A DNA stretch of 64,000 nt, from NCBI RefSeq assembly GCF_019649055.1, contig NW_026570223.1:2852001-2916000 (forward strand), read 5' to 3'. The translations under genes were made by a program, and so were the position numbers. This DNA comes from Paramacrobiotus metropolitanus. Its lineage: Eukaryota > Tardigrada > Eutardigrada > Parachela > Macrobiotidae. Position 1 is the stretch's first letter; each line of letters opens with the position of its first letter. Shown in pieces: positions 51,529 through 63,667 of the stretch. Under the pieces are notes generated by a model, which was given only the letters and a program-made list of their open reading frames with translations, did no database searches and was not told where the DNA came from.

Positions 51529-53362
51529 GCCTTATTTGGTAACTGACAATGTCAGTCTGACACTTGAGTTTTATTTTATAAGTCACTGTTTTTGCAACTT
51601 TAGACGTACACAACAGCAACTCACCAGTGCCACTCACTACTTGTACTTATCGGTATACAGATCTAGATTTATTTGCGAAAATGGTAACGAGTACAATTTA
51701 GGTGACATTAGGTCGATAGGTGGAGAATGAGCATTGGCGGAAATTCTCAACACGAGCGCTCGCATTGTTGACGGTTTACTAATTATTACCATCATGCATG
51801 TTACGTGTATGACCATCTTTTCGCATGTGATTTTGACAATATTTATATATCTGCAAAAAAAGATTATGAAAAGTTTGAAACCTACCGTCGTCCGTAACTC
51901 CGTATGTCGTGCTCGGAGAGTCCTGTGCCGGAGCGACTAAAGCGTTTAACCACCTTTGAAATTCGGGTGATCGTCTTGCTATGTGGCCGGCACATGCCGC
52001 TTACAAGTTAGTGGAAGATAGTCACGATAGGGATGCGATTGCTTTATGCGGCTAGTTGTTTCGAAATACTATTATGGCGCAAGCACCAATACCGATCATT
52101 ACGCTAATTTATGAAAGTTTCCGATCTGTGCTTGCGGCATTCTCGGGTAATTTCCACTCGTCTCGGGTAGAGTTTGACTTACAATAAATTATTATCTACA
52201 GGGGCACTACACATTAAACAGTACAATCTTTGTACTTGCAATAACGCCAACAAGTAGGTGCATACTACATAGCTTACCGTTTTATGTTATCCACTAATAA
52301 AATTAATAATTCTGATCCATCGTTGCAATACACGGTATCGTTAAACTCTCTCGAGCATAATAAGCATAATAATTACCGATTTTTACACAAACCGAATATG
52401 TACAGATATTGGTACTTTATATCTATAATTATCTATATGTAGAATGCATCTGTCACACAGACACTAACAACTTTATTTTACATAATATCTATTATCTATA
52501 TTAATAGACTATTATGCTACGTCAATAAAAAGAATTTTATAGATGTATGCGGAAACGTATCTATTTATACATTATTAATTAATTTTATTAAGTACAATTT
52601 TATAAAAATACATAACAATACATAACTAATTATAATACCCAGTACGAACATCACTTATTAAACTTGTGCAGGTACGAGTACTATTTTCATTAATGCTTGC
52701 TGCAATGTGCAAGTCCGAAGTACACTATCTGTATGTGCAACTTACACATGTACTTACTGTGTGTACTGTACCAGCTTCTTAAACCCGCAAGGTCGCTAAT
52801 CACTATCGACAGAAATTAAAAAGACATCTACTTCCGGTTTGGACAGATCAAAACAGCGATATTAGTTGGGACGAACCAAAAGACAACGTAATTAAAGTCA
52901 GGTATTATGAGGGCCAGAGGCAGTGAGGCACTCTCTGAGGCAGATTGTCGGAGAGTCGAAGACTGGAGAGCACTGCAGTTCGAAGGGAGGGCCGCAAAAC
53001 CGGTCTGCATTACGTAGTGTTTAGATAGGCTCTTATTGACGGGACTTTACCGCGACGAGAATCGCTTCCAGCTGTGCGACGTTTCGTGCAGTTGCACAAC
53101 CAGCAATAAACTGAAAGCTTAAAAATTATTGTATAGATATTTTCTGCGTTCTTTCTCTTTATTATCATCAAGATCGTAAAAATCGCTAAGCAAATTTTCC
53201 TTTTTACTGCTCCTGTGTGCACCACATGGTTGATTTTCTTAACGTCTTCCCAGGTGTTGGCTTGCAAAGCCGGAATGAGGTAAATTGTTGATCCCTGGAC
53301 CCTGGAATTGATTATTTGACCCTGATCGTCCTTGGCAGCCGTGCAGTTGATCTCCAGCGGAA
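51529..53362. other. Intergenic between TRMT1 and pyruvate carboxylase
   Basis: Very AT-rich between about 52290 and 52640, with runs such as TATTATCTATA and many short TA-rich palindromes. No exon recognised. The last few hundred bases hold the 5' region of pyruvate carboxylase. Confidence 0.5.
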
Positions 53363-56300
53363 ATGGTCACCCAGCTGGTGTCTCGAACGGGGTTGACAGC
53401 GTATTCCACGGTTGCATCGCGACTGCTGCTCCTGCAGCGCAGTGGCATCAATCCTAGCGCGTCCCGACGTTGCATTGCCAGCAAAAACGTTGATCCGTCC
53501 TGCAAAGATGGCAAGGAGCAGCAGACGGAACGTCGAAGTCCCAGTAAGCAGTCCATTAAAAGCGTTCTGGTGGCCAATCGAGGGGAGATCGCCGTCCGAA
53601 TTTTTCGAGCATGCACAGAACTGGGCATACGGTAAGCCATCGCGCACCATATAAATTGCTGGAAAAGAACATTACTCGATGTGCTTAAACAGTTAACTGA
53701 TTTAAGTTGGTTTAATTAATAGCTTATCCCAGTATGGTAGAGCCGTGGCTGCGAAATATCGGTGTTTCATTTTTAAACATAATAAGTATGTTACTACCAT
53801 AAAAATTAATTATGTGCGTCTTTATTATAGTGTATGCATTATGTGAGTGTTATTTAAGCTGGAATTTTTATAATGTTAATTATAAAATTTTGGAAGCTAG
53901 CTGAAGAAACGAAAAGTGTGCACCATAAAAAATTCTTTTCGCAACGTTTGCATTTGCTATCGCTGTAATAAGGAATTTTAGCTTGCGAGCAGTTGAATCT
54001 TCCATGTGAATTCCTTAACGCTTATGAAAATGTTCTTTGCGCAGCTCTGTGGCTGTATACTCCGAGCAAGACAGAATGCAGATGCATCGTCAAAAAGCCG
54101 ATGAGTCTTACCTGATCGGAAAGGGTCTGGCCCCTGTGGCCGCATACTTAAACATTCCGGAATTAGTGCGAATCGCCAAAGAAAATGACGTGGACGCTAT
54201 CCATCCTGGCTACGGTTTCTTGTCCGAGCGAACGGAGTTTGCGAAAGCTTGCGAAGAAAACGGAATCATTTTCATTGGTCCCACACCGGATGTTATGGAA
54301 CGCATGGGAGACAAAGTAGCGGCGCGTAAATCGGCAATTAGCGCTGGATTGCATGTGAGTGACTTTTTAAATACAGACACTGTTTTGAGGATTATCAGTA
54401 TCGCTCGAGATAGCTAATACGAAACATTGATAACGAAGGCGTAGTACAGATAAGCAGTGGCTAATTTATTGGTTCACTTGGTTGTAGTAATACCCATTTA
54501 ACTTTTTGTTATAATTTAAATAATAATTTTTATTGTAATTAAATTATGGCTATTCTATTTTGTAATTATGAGCAGACTATCTTATTTTGTTCGTATTTGA
54601 TAGATTTAGAAACCTAACGGTTAATTAATAAATATGTTAGGTTATCCCGGGTACGGAAACCCCGATCGAGAATGCCGACGCTGCAGTGCAGTTCGTGGAG
54701 CAGCATGGTTTGCCGATTATCCTCAAAGCGGCATACGGAGGCGGTGGTCGCGGGATGCGAGTCGTTCGGGATATGAAAGTAATCCCATCGCACACTCTGA
54801 TTAAATCAGCAGATAGCACTCATAGCAGCTAATGCATCCTTTACGTAACGTGAATGATTGTAGAATGTCAAAGAAAATTTTGAAAGGGCTCAATCAGAAG
54901 CCAAGGCAGCTTTTGGCAATGGAGCCATATTCATTGAGAAGTATATTGAAAAGCCTCGGCATATTGAAGTGCAGATTATGGGAGACAATTACGGCGATGT
55001 GGTTCATCTTCACGAAAGAGATTGTATGTTGCCGCATTGCGTGCATACGTGCGGGACATTTCTAACTGATTAATTTTGCTCATTGTATTCTCTTCTGCAT
55101 TATTGACAGTATTAAAATTAGGCTCCGTTCAGCGGCGTCATCAGAAGATCATCGAATTGGCACCGGCTGTTTATCTGGACAAGAAGATCCGCGATCAGAT
55201 GCACAACAGCGCGGTTACTCTGGCCCGGCATGTTGGATACCGCAATGCTGGAACAGTGGAGTTTTTATTGGCTCCCGATGGAAAGTACTACTTTATCGAA
55301 GTTAATGCTCGCCTGCAAGTGGAACACACAGTCACGGAAGAGGTCACCGGTGTGGATCTGGTGCAAACACAGATTAAAGTTGCTGAAGGGAACACACTGT
55401 CGGAGTTGGGACTGAAGCAGGAGAATATAAAAGCATCGGGCGTTGCCATACAATGCCGTGTTACCGCCGAAGATCCCGCAAAAAGCTTTCAACCAGACAC
55501 TGGGAGGGTGAGATCTGCTTAGTGCTTACATGCTCTGGAATTTGTAAAGTTCTTGGTACAAAATTAGTGTGCAAATTGCGAAATCGATGGTTTTATAGTT
55601 ATTTTACAAGGTTTTGTTCTGGAGGTACTAATGTTGCGAAACAAATTTTAAGAAAACGACTAGTCCTGTTTTTGTTTCTTAAGTATTTAAATCTTTGACG
55701 TAAAAAATGTGTTTACCTGTATATCGTACCTGCAGCCGATTTCTGCAATTAAATATACCATAGATTCACAAATTACTGCATTTGCATGCCCACAGTCGAG
55801 CATCGGTATTTTTGCCTTTTTAGATTGAAGTTTTTCGAAGTGGAGAAGGTTTTGGAATTCGTTTGGATGGTGCTTCAGCTTTCGCAGGAGCTGTTATATC
55901 GCCTTACTACGATTCCCTCTTGGTTAAGGTCATTGCAAAATCAAGCAATCTTCCATCTGCGGAAGCAAAAATGTCTCGTGCTCTGCGAGAGTTCCGAGTT
56001 CGAGGTGAGTCATAAAGCATTGCGCATGATCCATTGGAGTTATTTTTATTGTCTTGTTTTGAATGCTAATTTTCAGGCGTGAAAACAAACATTCCGTTTT
56101 TGCTCAATGTTTTGAACCACGAGCGTTTCTTGAACGGCTCTCTGGACACATCCTTTATTGACGAACACCCGGAACTTTTCCAGTTAGAAACGGGACAAAA
56201 TCGTGCCAGCAAATTGGTCCATTATCTTGCCAATGTTATGGTTAATGGACCTATGACACCTTTCGGCAACAAAACCCTTCTCCCGGCCTCCATTACCCCG

Positions 56301-58915
56301 ACTGTTCCGGCTTACGATCCCTCCGCACAGCCTCCAAATGGATGGCGCAATGTTTTGCAGAAGGAAGGTCCTCGCGGTCTAGCGAAAAAGATACGCGCTC
56401 ATAAGCCGTTGCTAATTACGGACACTACGTTGCGCGATGCTCATCAGGCAAGTTTTCACAACTTGTAATTCTTAAAGTCTTTTAATACGAGTATCTCTTT
56501 TGAAAGATCTCGAGTGATATGCAAAATTTATTTAGAGTCTTCTGGCCACAAGAGTTCGGACATACGACATGAAGAAAATCGCTCCCTTCGTCTCCCATCA
56601 TATGCCACAGCTTTTCAGTATGGAAAACTGGGGCGGCGCTACCTTCGATGTGGCTATGCGCTTCCTTTACGAATGCCCATGGGAACGCCTCCGAAATCTC
56701 AGTGCCGCCACACCAAATGTTTTGACTCAGTGTCTGGTGCGTGGAGCCAACGGGGTGGGCTACACTTCCTATCCGGATAACGCTATTTTCAAATTTTGCG
56801 AAATTGCTCATAAAAACGGCATGGATATCTTCCGCGTGTTTGATGCGTTGAATTATATGCCGAATTTGGCCATGGGTATCGAAGCTGCCGGTGCTAGTGG
56901 AGCCGTGGTGGAGGGAGCCATTGCGTACAGCGGTGATATCAGCGATCCGAGCAAGACGAAATATACGCTGCCTTACTATATGGATTTAGCAGATCAGTTG
57001 GTTAAAACAGGCATCCATATTTTGTGTATCAAGGATATGGCGGGATTACTGAAGCCCGCTGCCGCGAAAACTCTTATTTCTGCGCTCCGGGATCGTTATC
57101 CAGAAATTCCCATCCACATTCACACTCACGACACTGCTGGAGCTGGTGAGAGATTATGTCAAATTTTTATGACTTTTTTTTTAAACGATTGCGAATGCTA
57201 GTATGTTGTAATGGTAAACTTAAGTGGTAGTATGGTGTAAATAGAACTTATACAAGATAGGATATCCGACTGTATGTTTAAAAGTTTGATCCTGTGAATG
57301 GCTGAGGGCCGTTTTGTTAACTGTAAGAGTTTCATTTTGTTTTTCATTTAGTCTTCCTACGAGGGCACCAGCATCGAAATAATATTATGGGCGTCGAAAT
57401 AATGTTACGGCGGTCGCCGCCATAGAGCACAATTTTATATCTGCTAATGAATTGCTGTTTCAGGAGTTGCCACTCTATTGGCTTGCTCTGAAGCCGGAGC
57501 GGATATCGTGGATGTGGCGGTGGATTCCATGTCCGGCATGACATCGCAGGCCAGTATGGGGGCCGTTGTTGCCTGTCTGCAGAGCAGCCCGCGCGATACC
57601 GGCATTGATCTGCAACGTGTCCATGAATATTCTGCCTTCTGGGAACAAACCCGTACCCTGTATGCTCCGTTCGAATGCGCGGTGACCATGAAAACCGGCA
57701 ACTCGGATGTGTACGACAACGAGATACCAGGTGGACAGTACACCAATCTGCAGTTCCAGGCCTTCAGTTTGGGATTGGGTGACCAATTTGAGCAGGTCAA
57801 GAAGGCCTATCGAGAGGCGAATTTATTACTGGGTGATATCATAAAAGTCACACCAACGTCGAAGACAGTTGGAGATTTGGCGCAGTTTATGGTGCAGAAT
57901 AAGCTGGACACCGATTCCGTTATGGAAAGGGCTGGTGATCTGTCTTTCCCCAGCTCGGTGGTGGAGTATTTCCAGGGATACCTTGGTGAACCGCCTGGCG
58001 GATTTCCGGAACCACTGCGCAGCAAAGTGGTCAAAGACTTGCCCAAGGTAGACAGGCGGCGGTTTTCGACCGATTGCAAATTCTTCACCCTGATGTTCAT
58101 GCTGGTTTGGTAGGTGAAAGGTCGCCCGGGAGAATCCATGAAACCTTTGGATTTCGGCAAAATGTACAAGGATTTATCTGAGAAATTCGGTTCTCAAATT
58201 GACGAGGAAACGGATGTGATGTCCGCTGCAATGTATCCAAAAGTAGCGGAAGAATACTTCGCCTTCCGCAACGAATATGGTCCCGTGGACTGCTTGTCGA
58301 CTAAGATTTTCCTTATCGGTCCAAAAGTTGGCGAAGAATTTGAAGTATGAACTTTGTAATTTTAGTGGGAACGGACGTACAAGTGTTTTCTTGTTCCAGG
58401 TGGAGATTGAACGTGGCAAAACTCTACAGATCAAAGTATTGGCGATCAGTGACTTGACAGCGAAAGGAGAACGAGAAGTGTTTTTTGAGCTGAACGGCCA
58501 AGTATGCCCATAATGCACTAGCTGTCATTGAATCATTATACTCTTAATCCAAAGCCAAAGCTACTGTTTTTCAAAGTTTCCTGCAGCATCGTCTACGATA
58601 TGTATTGACCGTTGGTGTTTTCAGTTCCGGTCAGTATTCATTCCGGATACGAAGGCACGTAAGACCATCAACATTCACCCTAAAGCACAGAAAGGCAAGC
58701 GTGAACAAGTGGGCAGTCCAATGTTGGGCACGATTCTGGAAATCCCGGTCAAAGAAGGCGATGTTGTGGAGAAAGGTCAACCGGTGGCTGTTCTTAGTGC
58801 CATGAAGATGGAGATGGTGGTTCAGGCGCCATATGCGGCTACGGTCAAGAAGGTCCATGTTGCGGCCGGTACGAAAGTGGAAGCCGATGATTTGTTAGTA
58901 GAACTTAGTGAATGA
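53363..58915 (+). CDS. PC: Pyruvate carboxylase, mitochondrial
   Basis: Twelve exons in phase: 53363-53631, 54045-54354, 54641-54778, 54864-55023, 55122-55507, 55824-56004, 56077-56447, 56536-57145, 57464-58047, 58114-58344, 58400-58501 and 58625-58915 (1210 residues). The enzyme carboxylates pyruvate to oxaloacetate with ATP and biotin in the mitochondrial matrix. The N-terminus ([20 protein letters not shown]) is a typical Arg/Ser-rich matrix-targeting peptide. Biotin carboxylase domain: [30 protein letters not shown]-grasp [14 protein letters not shown] and [16 protein letters not shown]. Carboxyltransferase domain: [36 protein letters not shown]. Biotin carrier domain: AMKMEM with the biotin Lys near residue 1175. 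Exon 7 ends with a GC donor (CAG|GCAAGT). Length and all key motifs are intact. Confidence 0.96.
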
Positions 58916-59245
58916 AATGCATGCATGCTGCGTGACTTAAGCCGTTAAAATTTGACTTGCTGTATAATATGGAAAAAGGGTTTTGGGCAACGTAAAGCAC
59001 TTATCAAGTGTTTAGTATCATAATAATGCTGGTTTTATAGTGTCGGACTTACGGTGTTTATAGAGTAGCGTCTTGCAGCATTCTCTTGTTGAATAATGCG
59101 TGCCGTCGGGCTTTGTGTTTTGCTGCTCAAATGTTGCAATATTATTCTTTGGATTTTATTCGTAATATTGCTGCTATAGGATTTATTTATTGTATGTGTT
59201 GGGTTTTGTCATGTTTTGTCACTGGTTTCGGTTTGTAATCTATGG

Positions 59246-59251
59246 AATAAA
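59246..59251 (+). terminator. Poly(A) signal AATAAA of pyruvate carboxylase
   Basis: Perfect hexamer about 330 bases after the stop codon, just before the inverted relict at 59327-59485. Confidence 0.5.
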
Positions 59252-59326
59252 ACTATGGGGGTTTTTGAATCTGTGTCGGCCAGAAGGGTTTCTGTTTGAG
59301 TAGGCACACGTCCGCCCTTGGTAATA

Positions 59327-59485
59327 TTATTTTAAGGAGATAAAGGACGTGTCCAGCGCACCTCTTAAGAAGCGCTCGTAGTTCAAAATACTGAGCAAAA
59401 ACGGAATATTTGATTCCACGGCCGGATGACCACAAATCTCGGCTAACTTCGCAGCCCCCAGGAAACGTTTTTCCCAATATGCACG
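59327..59485 (-). pseudogene. Relict fragment of a pyruvate carboxylase paralogue, inverted
   Basis: On the minus strand, about 59420-59338 encodes SNIPFLLSILNYERFLRGAL followed by DTSFI, matching [25 protein letters not shown] of exon 7 of the adjacent intact pyruvate carboxylase. At DNA level the two stretches agree over most of about 90 bases, with many differences at third codon positions. The frame stays open from 59485 (KRFLGAAKLAEICGHP) to TAA at 59329-59327, but no other carboxylase exons are recognisable nearby. The most likely reading is a decayed partial duplicate in opposite orientation. An exon of a diverged gene with other exons I did not find is the alternative. Confidence 0.65.
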
Positions 59486-60434
59486 CTACATTATTTTCTC
59501 GCTGCTGCAAAGCTGAATGGTTGTCGATAGACAATGCATGGCTCACTCTTCCTGAGCCAATAAGGCACTAACTGATGCATGCATCTTCAAAACTTCTTCT
59601 TCCCTACTAGAGCAGTTAAGTAATCGTCGAGCTTTGTGGTCGCCATGGCCAAAAGTTCAAAACTTCGGCTTTTGGCGCGGTGTTGGACATACGCGTGACA
59701 GGTGTGTCTCCTTCCGGCTCTTCGTACTTTGTTCTCGTGGCTGCCACCCGGAGACAGTAGCAGTGGAAAAGCTATCACTGGGAACTTAGGTAATGCAACA
59801 AGTAAAAATCCCTGGAGCTACGTGTTTACACAGTCTAGGGATTAAATGCTCGTTGGACTTTTCTCTGTATAGTCAAACTTCAAAGAAGCATTGACGATCA
59901 CAATTTTGCATAAAAAAGGGAAAATTGCAGCTCGCATTTTGGATTTCGTTTTCGACAAAATTAATCCGAAGGTGCTGTACTAATTACTTGACTCAGCTGA
60001 CTGTTACTTAATTTTGTCATTTTTGTGAATGTGTTTCTTGTTTTTCGTGATCTTGTGAAGTGATAGTTTACTTCTGTAAGTGTTTGCTGGATGAATTAAT
60101 TTGGATCTCTGAATATTATTAAAGGGGGTAATTCCTGTTCGATCGTTATTTGCCTTATCTGGGCAACTGCACGTGATACCCATGATAAGAACGCGTCGAT
60201 AGCGAAGTGCTGGAGACTACTGAGCGAAAACGATCTCAGTTTATCGTGATATCTGCCAATGTTTAGAATACAAAATTTGCTGCTCTACAGAAAGACCACA
60301 ATGTGATTGCTTTGGGACGAAAATGCTTTAAGTGGATCAGATCCCTTTGTTTTTGGCAAAACTCTTCAGTATTCGCTTTCGGATAGGCATTACGCCATCA
60401 CCGTTTTGGTGAAGCTTGTTCCTTTCATTTCACA
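59486..60434. other. 5' region of the RING ligase gene
   Basis: Contains a minus-strand open frame (59587-59778) ending LDDYLTALVGKKKF that I could not link to a gene, and AT-rich upstream sequence. No promoter element stood out. Confidence 0.45.
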
Positions 60435-63250
60435 ATGTTAACCTTGGCAGCCAGCAGTATCATCGCGTCGTTTTATTTACTATCGTCTGTGGAAGCGGAT
60501 GTCCTTGTAGTAAGTTTAAATGCACTCGCTGATAGCTATTGGGGCGCTAATCCGTGAATGTTGATTAAACCTGTAACAGAATTATTGTGTACGATTTTGT
60601 TTTTCTTGCTGGTTAACGTTAGAACGACTGCTTATGCTGTTTTTTAGCAACTAGGAACGATCTGGTTCAGGGAATGAGTTGTTTTGAAAAATTCTGGTGA
60701 ACAGGTTTCCTGTGGGAATTTGATTAAAATTGTATGTAGTTTGCTATCGGTAACTGGTAACATGGTGGTACGAGCTTTTCTTCTTCAGTGCTCCCTTTTT
60801 CTCATGATTTTCAAAAATTTTTAGTTGATTACAGCTGATAGATTGTTTAGTTATTTACTCGTGCTGTTTAGTGATTTTGATTTTGCACTGTTTTTGTGAG
60901 TTTTGATTTCTTACGTAATACGGCGTCCAGAGCTAGTGCAGCACGAGTCCGTCCGAAAGCTGCGAAAAAACAATCAATAATAATAGCTTGTTTGACTGGT
61001 GCGCTGGATAAACGCGGTGTGGTATTTACCGACTTACTGCTGGTCTGTTATAATGCAGTATGGACTGTATGGTGATCAGAATTCCTAATCCGAACTTCCG
61101 AAAATAGAAATATTATACACGTGAATACAGTGAAAAACGGAAATGATACAGAGTAATGAGTTACGTATTAATTTTGTTTGAGAGAGAAGCTTCGCACCCA
61201 AGCAGTTGGAACTTCGAAGTAAAATTTTAAAAATGATGTGTATAAGTTATCAGCACTGCTTGTTATAACGTTGCGGCTCAAAAATAAAACTAAAATAATA
61301 CGAAGTTGTTCTTCTCGTTGTTGTTTTTTGTTGCCTTTGTGTTGTGTACACCATGTATGGTTGGGTAATTTTGGACTTTTAGTCATATTAAGTAGTATAT
61401 ATTGTATTAACGATAAGTATTGTAAACAGTTGGAGCTTATTTGAACTGTATGGTTTTAGTATTGATCATGTATCAATTGTTCAGAATTAATATAATTTCG
61501 TAATTCAGATTGGCGGTCCCAAAAATGACACGATGTATCGGTTTGCTGACATGCCCGCTTCTGACCACTTCGGACCAAGTATTCCCAGTGACGGGCTGGA
61601 GGGTTATTTGGTCTTGTCTGATCCCATTAACGGGTGTACGCCTATCAGACCTCCGCCTCCGGGATCCAACATGTCAGTTTTGCGGCCGTGGATCATTCTT
61701 ATTAAACGGGGTGGCTGCGATTTCGACACCAAAGTACGCTGACGTTTTGGCACCTTTTTCGGTGTTTGTGCACTGTTTTACATTTAGAGTTGCTGCCTCT
61801 TAGGTGCTGAATGCTCAAAATGCCGGGTATATCTCTGCCATTGTATACAACAACGGATCTCAGAATCTGATTCCGATGAGCGGCACCCATGGCGATGAAA
61901 TTCAGATTCCTTCCGTGTTTGTCAGCTATCGTGATGGCATTATGCTGGCTACGGATTTCACATGGACATCGGGTTACCATATCGTAATCACGCCGGATTA
62001 TCCGGTGATCAGTCTGAATGCCATCCTCCTGCCCTTTGCCATCGTGGTGGGCATCTGCTTCTTCGTGCTAACCATGGTGCTGGTAAGTGGCTTCCTTATT
62101 CTAATTTCATCGAATCTGCGGATGTCGTGCAATTATTCAACAGGGCAAATCATCGCCAGTCTCTAAGAAAGACATCGTAATTATCCTTTATGAGGCAACG
62201 GCGGGTTTAATAAGAACGACTTACGTCAACTTGTACAACAGCGGATAGCATTCGTTATATTACACAAAGTGGAACAAATTAGTGATTAATGTTGAGGGTT
62301 TTCGACGGAATCCAGATACTCCTTTTTAATGAAAGCCAATGGAAATCGTAATATATTGTATTACTTTAGGTTGCCAAATACGTGAGAGATCGTCGACGGC
62401 GACAGCGTCACCGATTACCGAAATCCCAGCTCAAGAAGATTGCCATTAAGAAATTTAAGAAAGGTGAAGGCAATGACGTCTGCGCCATCTGCTTGGATGA
62501 ATTCGAGGAAGGAGACAAGATGCGTGTCCTTCCTTGCCACCATCGTAAGTACACTAAGATCAAGGACAAGATTTATCTGTGGCGATCATGCAACGATTTG
62601 CGGTGAAATCCAAATTATATCAGTACGCAATCTCTTGCAAATCTTGCCACCCCAAATTTATTTTAGTCTTCCTGATATTTGGGGTATTTAGGCGAAAAGA
62701 AGTAGAAATTTAAATACACTTTATAGTCAATTTGAACGTGATTGTGCTCATTGTGATGTTTTCTACAGAATACCACTGCAAGTGCGTGGATCCGTGGCTG
62801 TTGAATAATAAACGCGTCTGCCCCGTATGCAAGCGCAAAGTAATTCCGGGGGACGATTCGGATGACGAGGCAACCACGGGCGGCGGACGGAGCTCGGCCG
62901 AGCCCAGCGAAGTTACTCCGCTTCTTTCCCCAGCCCATAACGCTCCTCTGGAGAATGACTTGCCAGTACAGCATCCTGCACACCTGGTTAACGTGGAATT
63001 CATTAGTGACGATGAAGACGATGGGAGCAGCGAGAGCCGAACAGTGCGGACCACCCACCCTGTAACCATCACCTCGTCGCCGTCATATAACACCGACGAG
63101 ATGCCCTCGACCAGTGGGACGTCGTACTTCTCCACTGTCACCGAAGTATCCCCGCCGTCGGCACCGACTGGCAATGAGACCGATGATGATAACGATGTAC
63201 CGCTGATCCGGCTGACGGATTCGAATGATTCGCTGATAAGACGGGTTTAA
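60435..63250 (+). CDS. PA-TM-RING E3 ubiquitin ligase (RNF13/RNF167-like)
   Basis: Five exons in phase: 60435-60509, 61509-61733, 61804-62082, 62370-62544 and 62769-63250 (411 residues). Order: signal peptide (LAASSIIASFYLLSSVEA), protease-associated domain (YLVLSDPINGCTPI, WIILIKRGGCDFDTK, LNAQNAGYISAIVYNN, IPSVFVSYRDG), one membrane helix (AILLPFAIVVGICFFVLTMV), a basic juxtamembrane run, a RING-H2 finger (CAICLDEFEEGD ... LPCHHQYHCKCVDPWL ... CPVCKRKV), and an acidic Ser-rich tail with SEVTPLLS as in RNF13. Such ligases sit in endosomes and lysosomes with the RING in the cytosol and ubiquitinate trafficking proteins (family knowledge). The RING is split by an intron whose phase-1 junction restores the Gln-Tyr-His-Cys segment. 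The first intron is 1 kb; the rest are short. Confidence 0.94.
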
Positions 63251-63667
63251 TTGCGGTGGCATGGCATTTCAGTTGGATTACCTACATTTCGCACGCTTGT
63301 ATGCATCCTACGGGTGATAACGCTGATTCTTTTTTTTTGTTTTGAAACGGTTTCGCATGGTATTAGGATGGCAGTGTTTTGGTTTGTTTTTCGCTTTCAG
63401 GGAATGAACCCGATGATTCAGAGAAGATATTGCGTCTTAATTTTGGAAGTTTTATATCGTATTATTAGGTACGTGTGTGACTTTGTATAGATTATACCTT
63501 TGTTTCGATCTGATTATGCTGGATGTTTTTTTGTGATTGTTTTTTCATTGTGTTAAGCCAAGTGTTTATTGTGCAAAAACCGCCGGAAATTCGTTCAGTA
63601 AACTGATTAGCTACCACTACATGCGTTACTGTAGCGTGTATCGTAAACATCTGTCATTACGACTTGA

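Noticed and set aside
57464-58113. Carboxylase exon 9 ending at the TAG near 58111
   Set aside because: The last 22 codons are read-through of a 66-base intron starting with GTAGAC at 58048; the true frame continues with [12 protein letters not shown] in the next exon.
59587-59778. 63-codon minus frame ending LDDYLTALVGKKKF
   Set aside because: Considered as an upstream exon of the carboxylase relict, but its phase and donor do not fit and it does not match carboxylase sequence.
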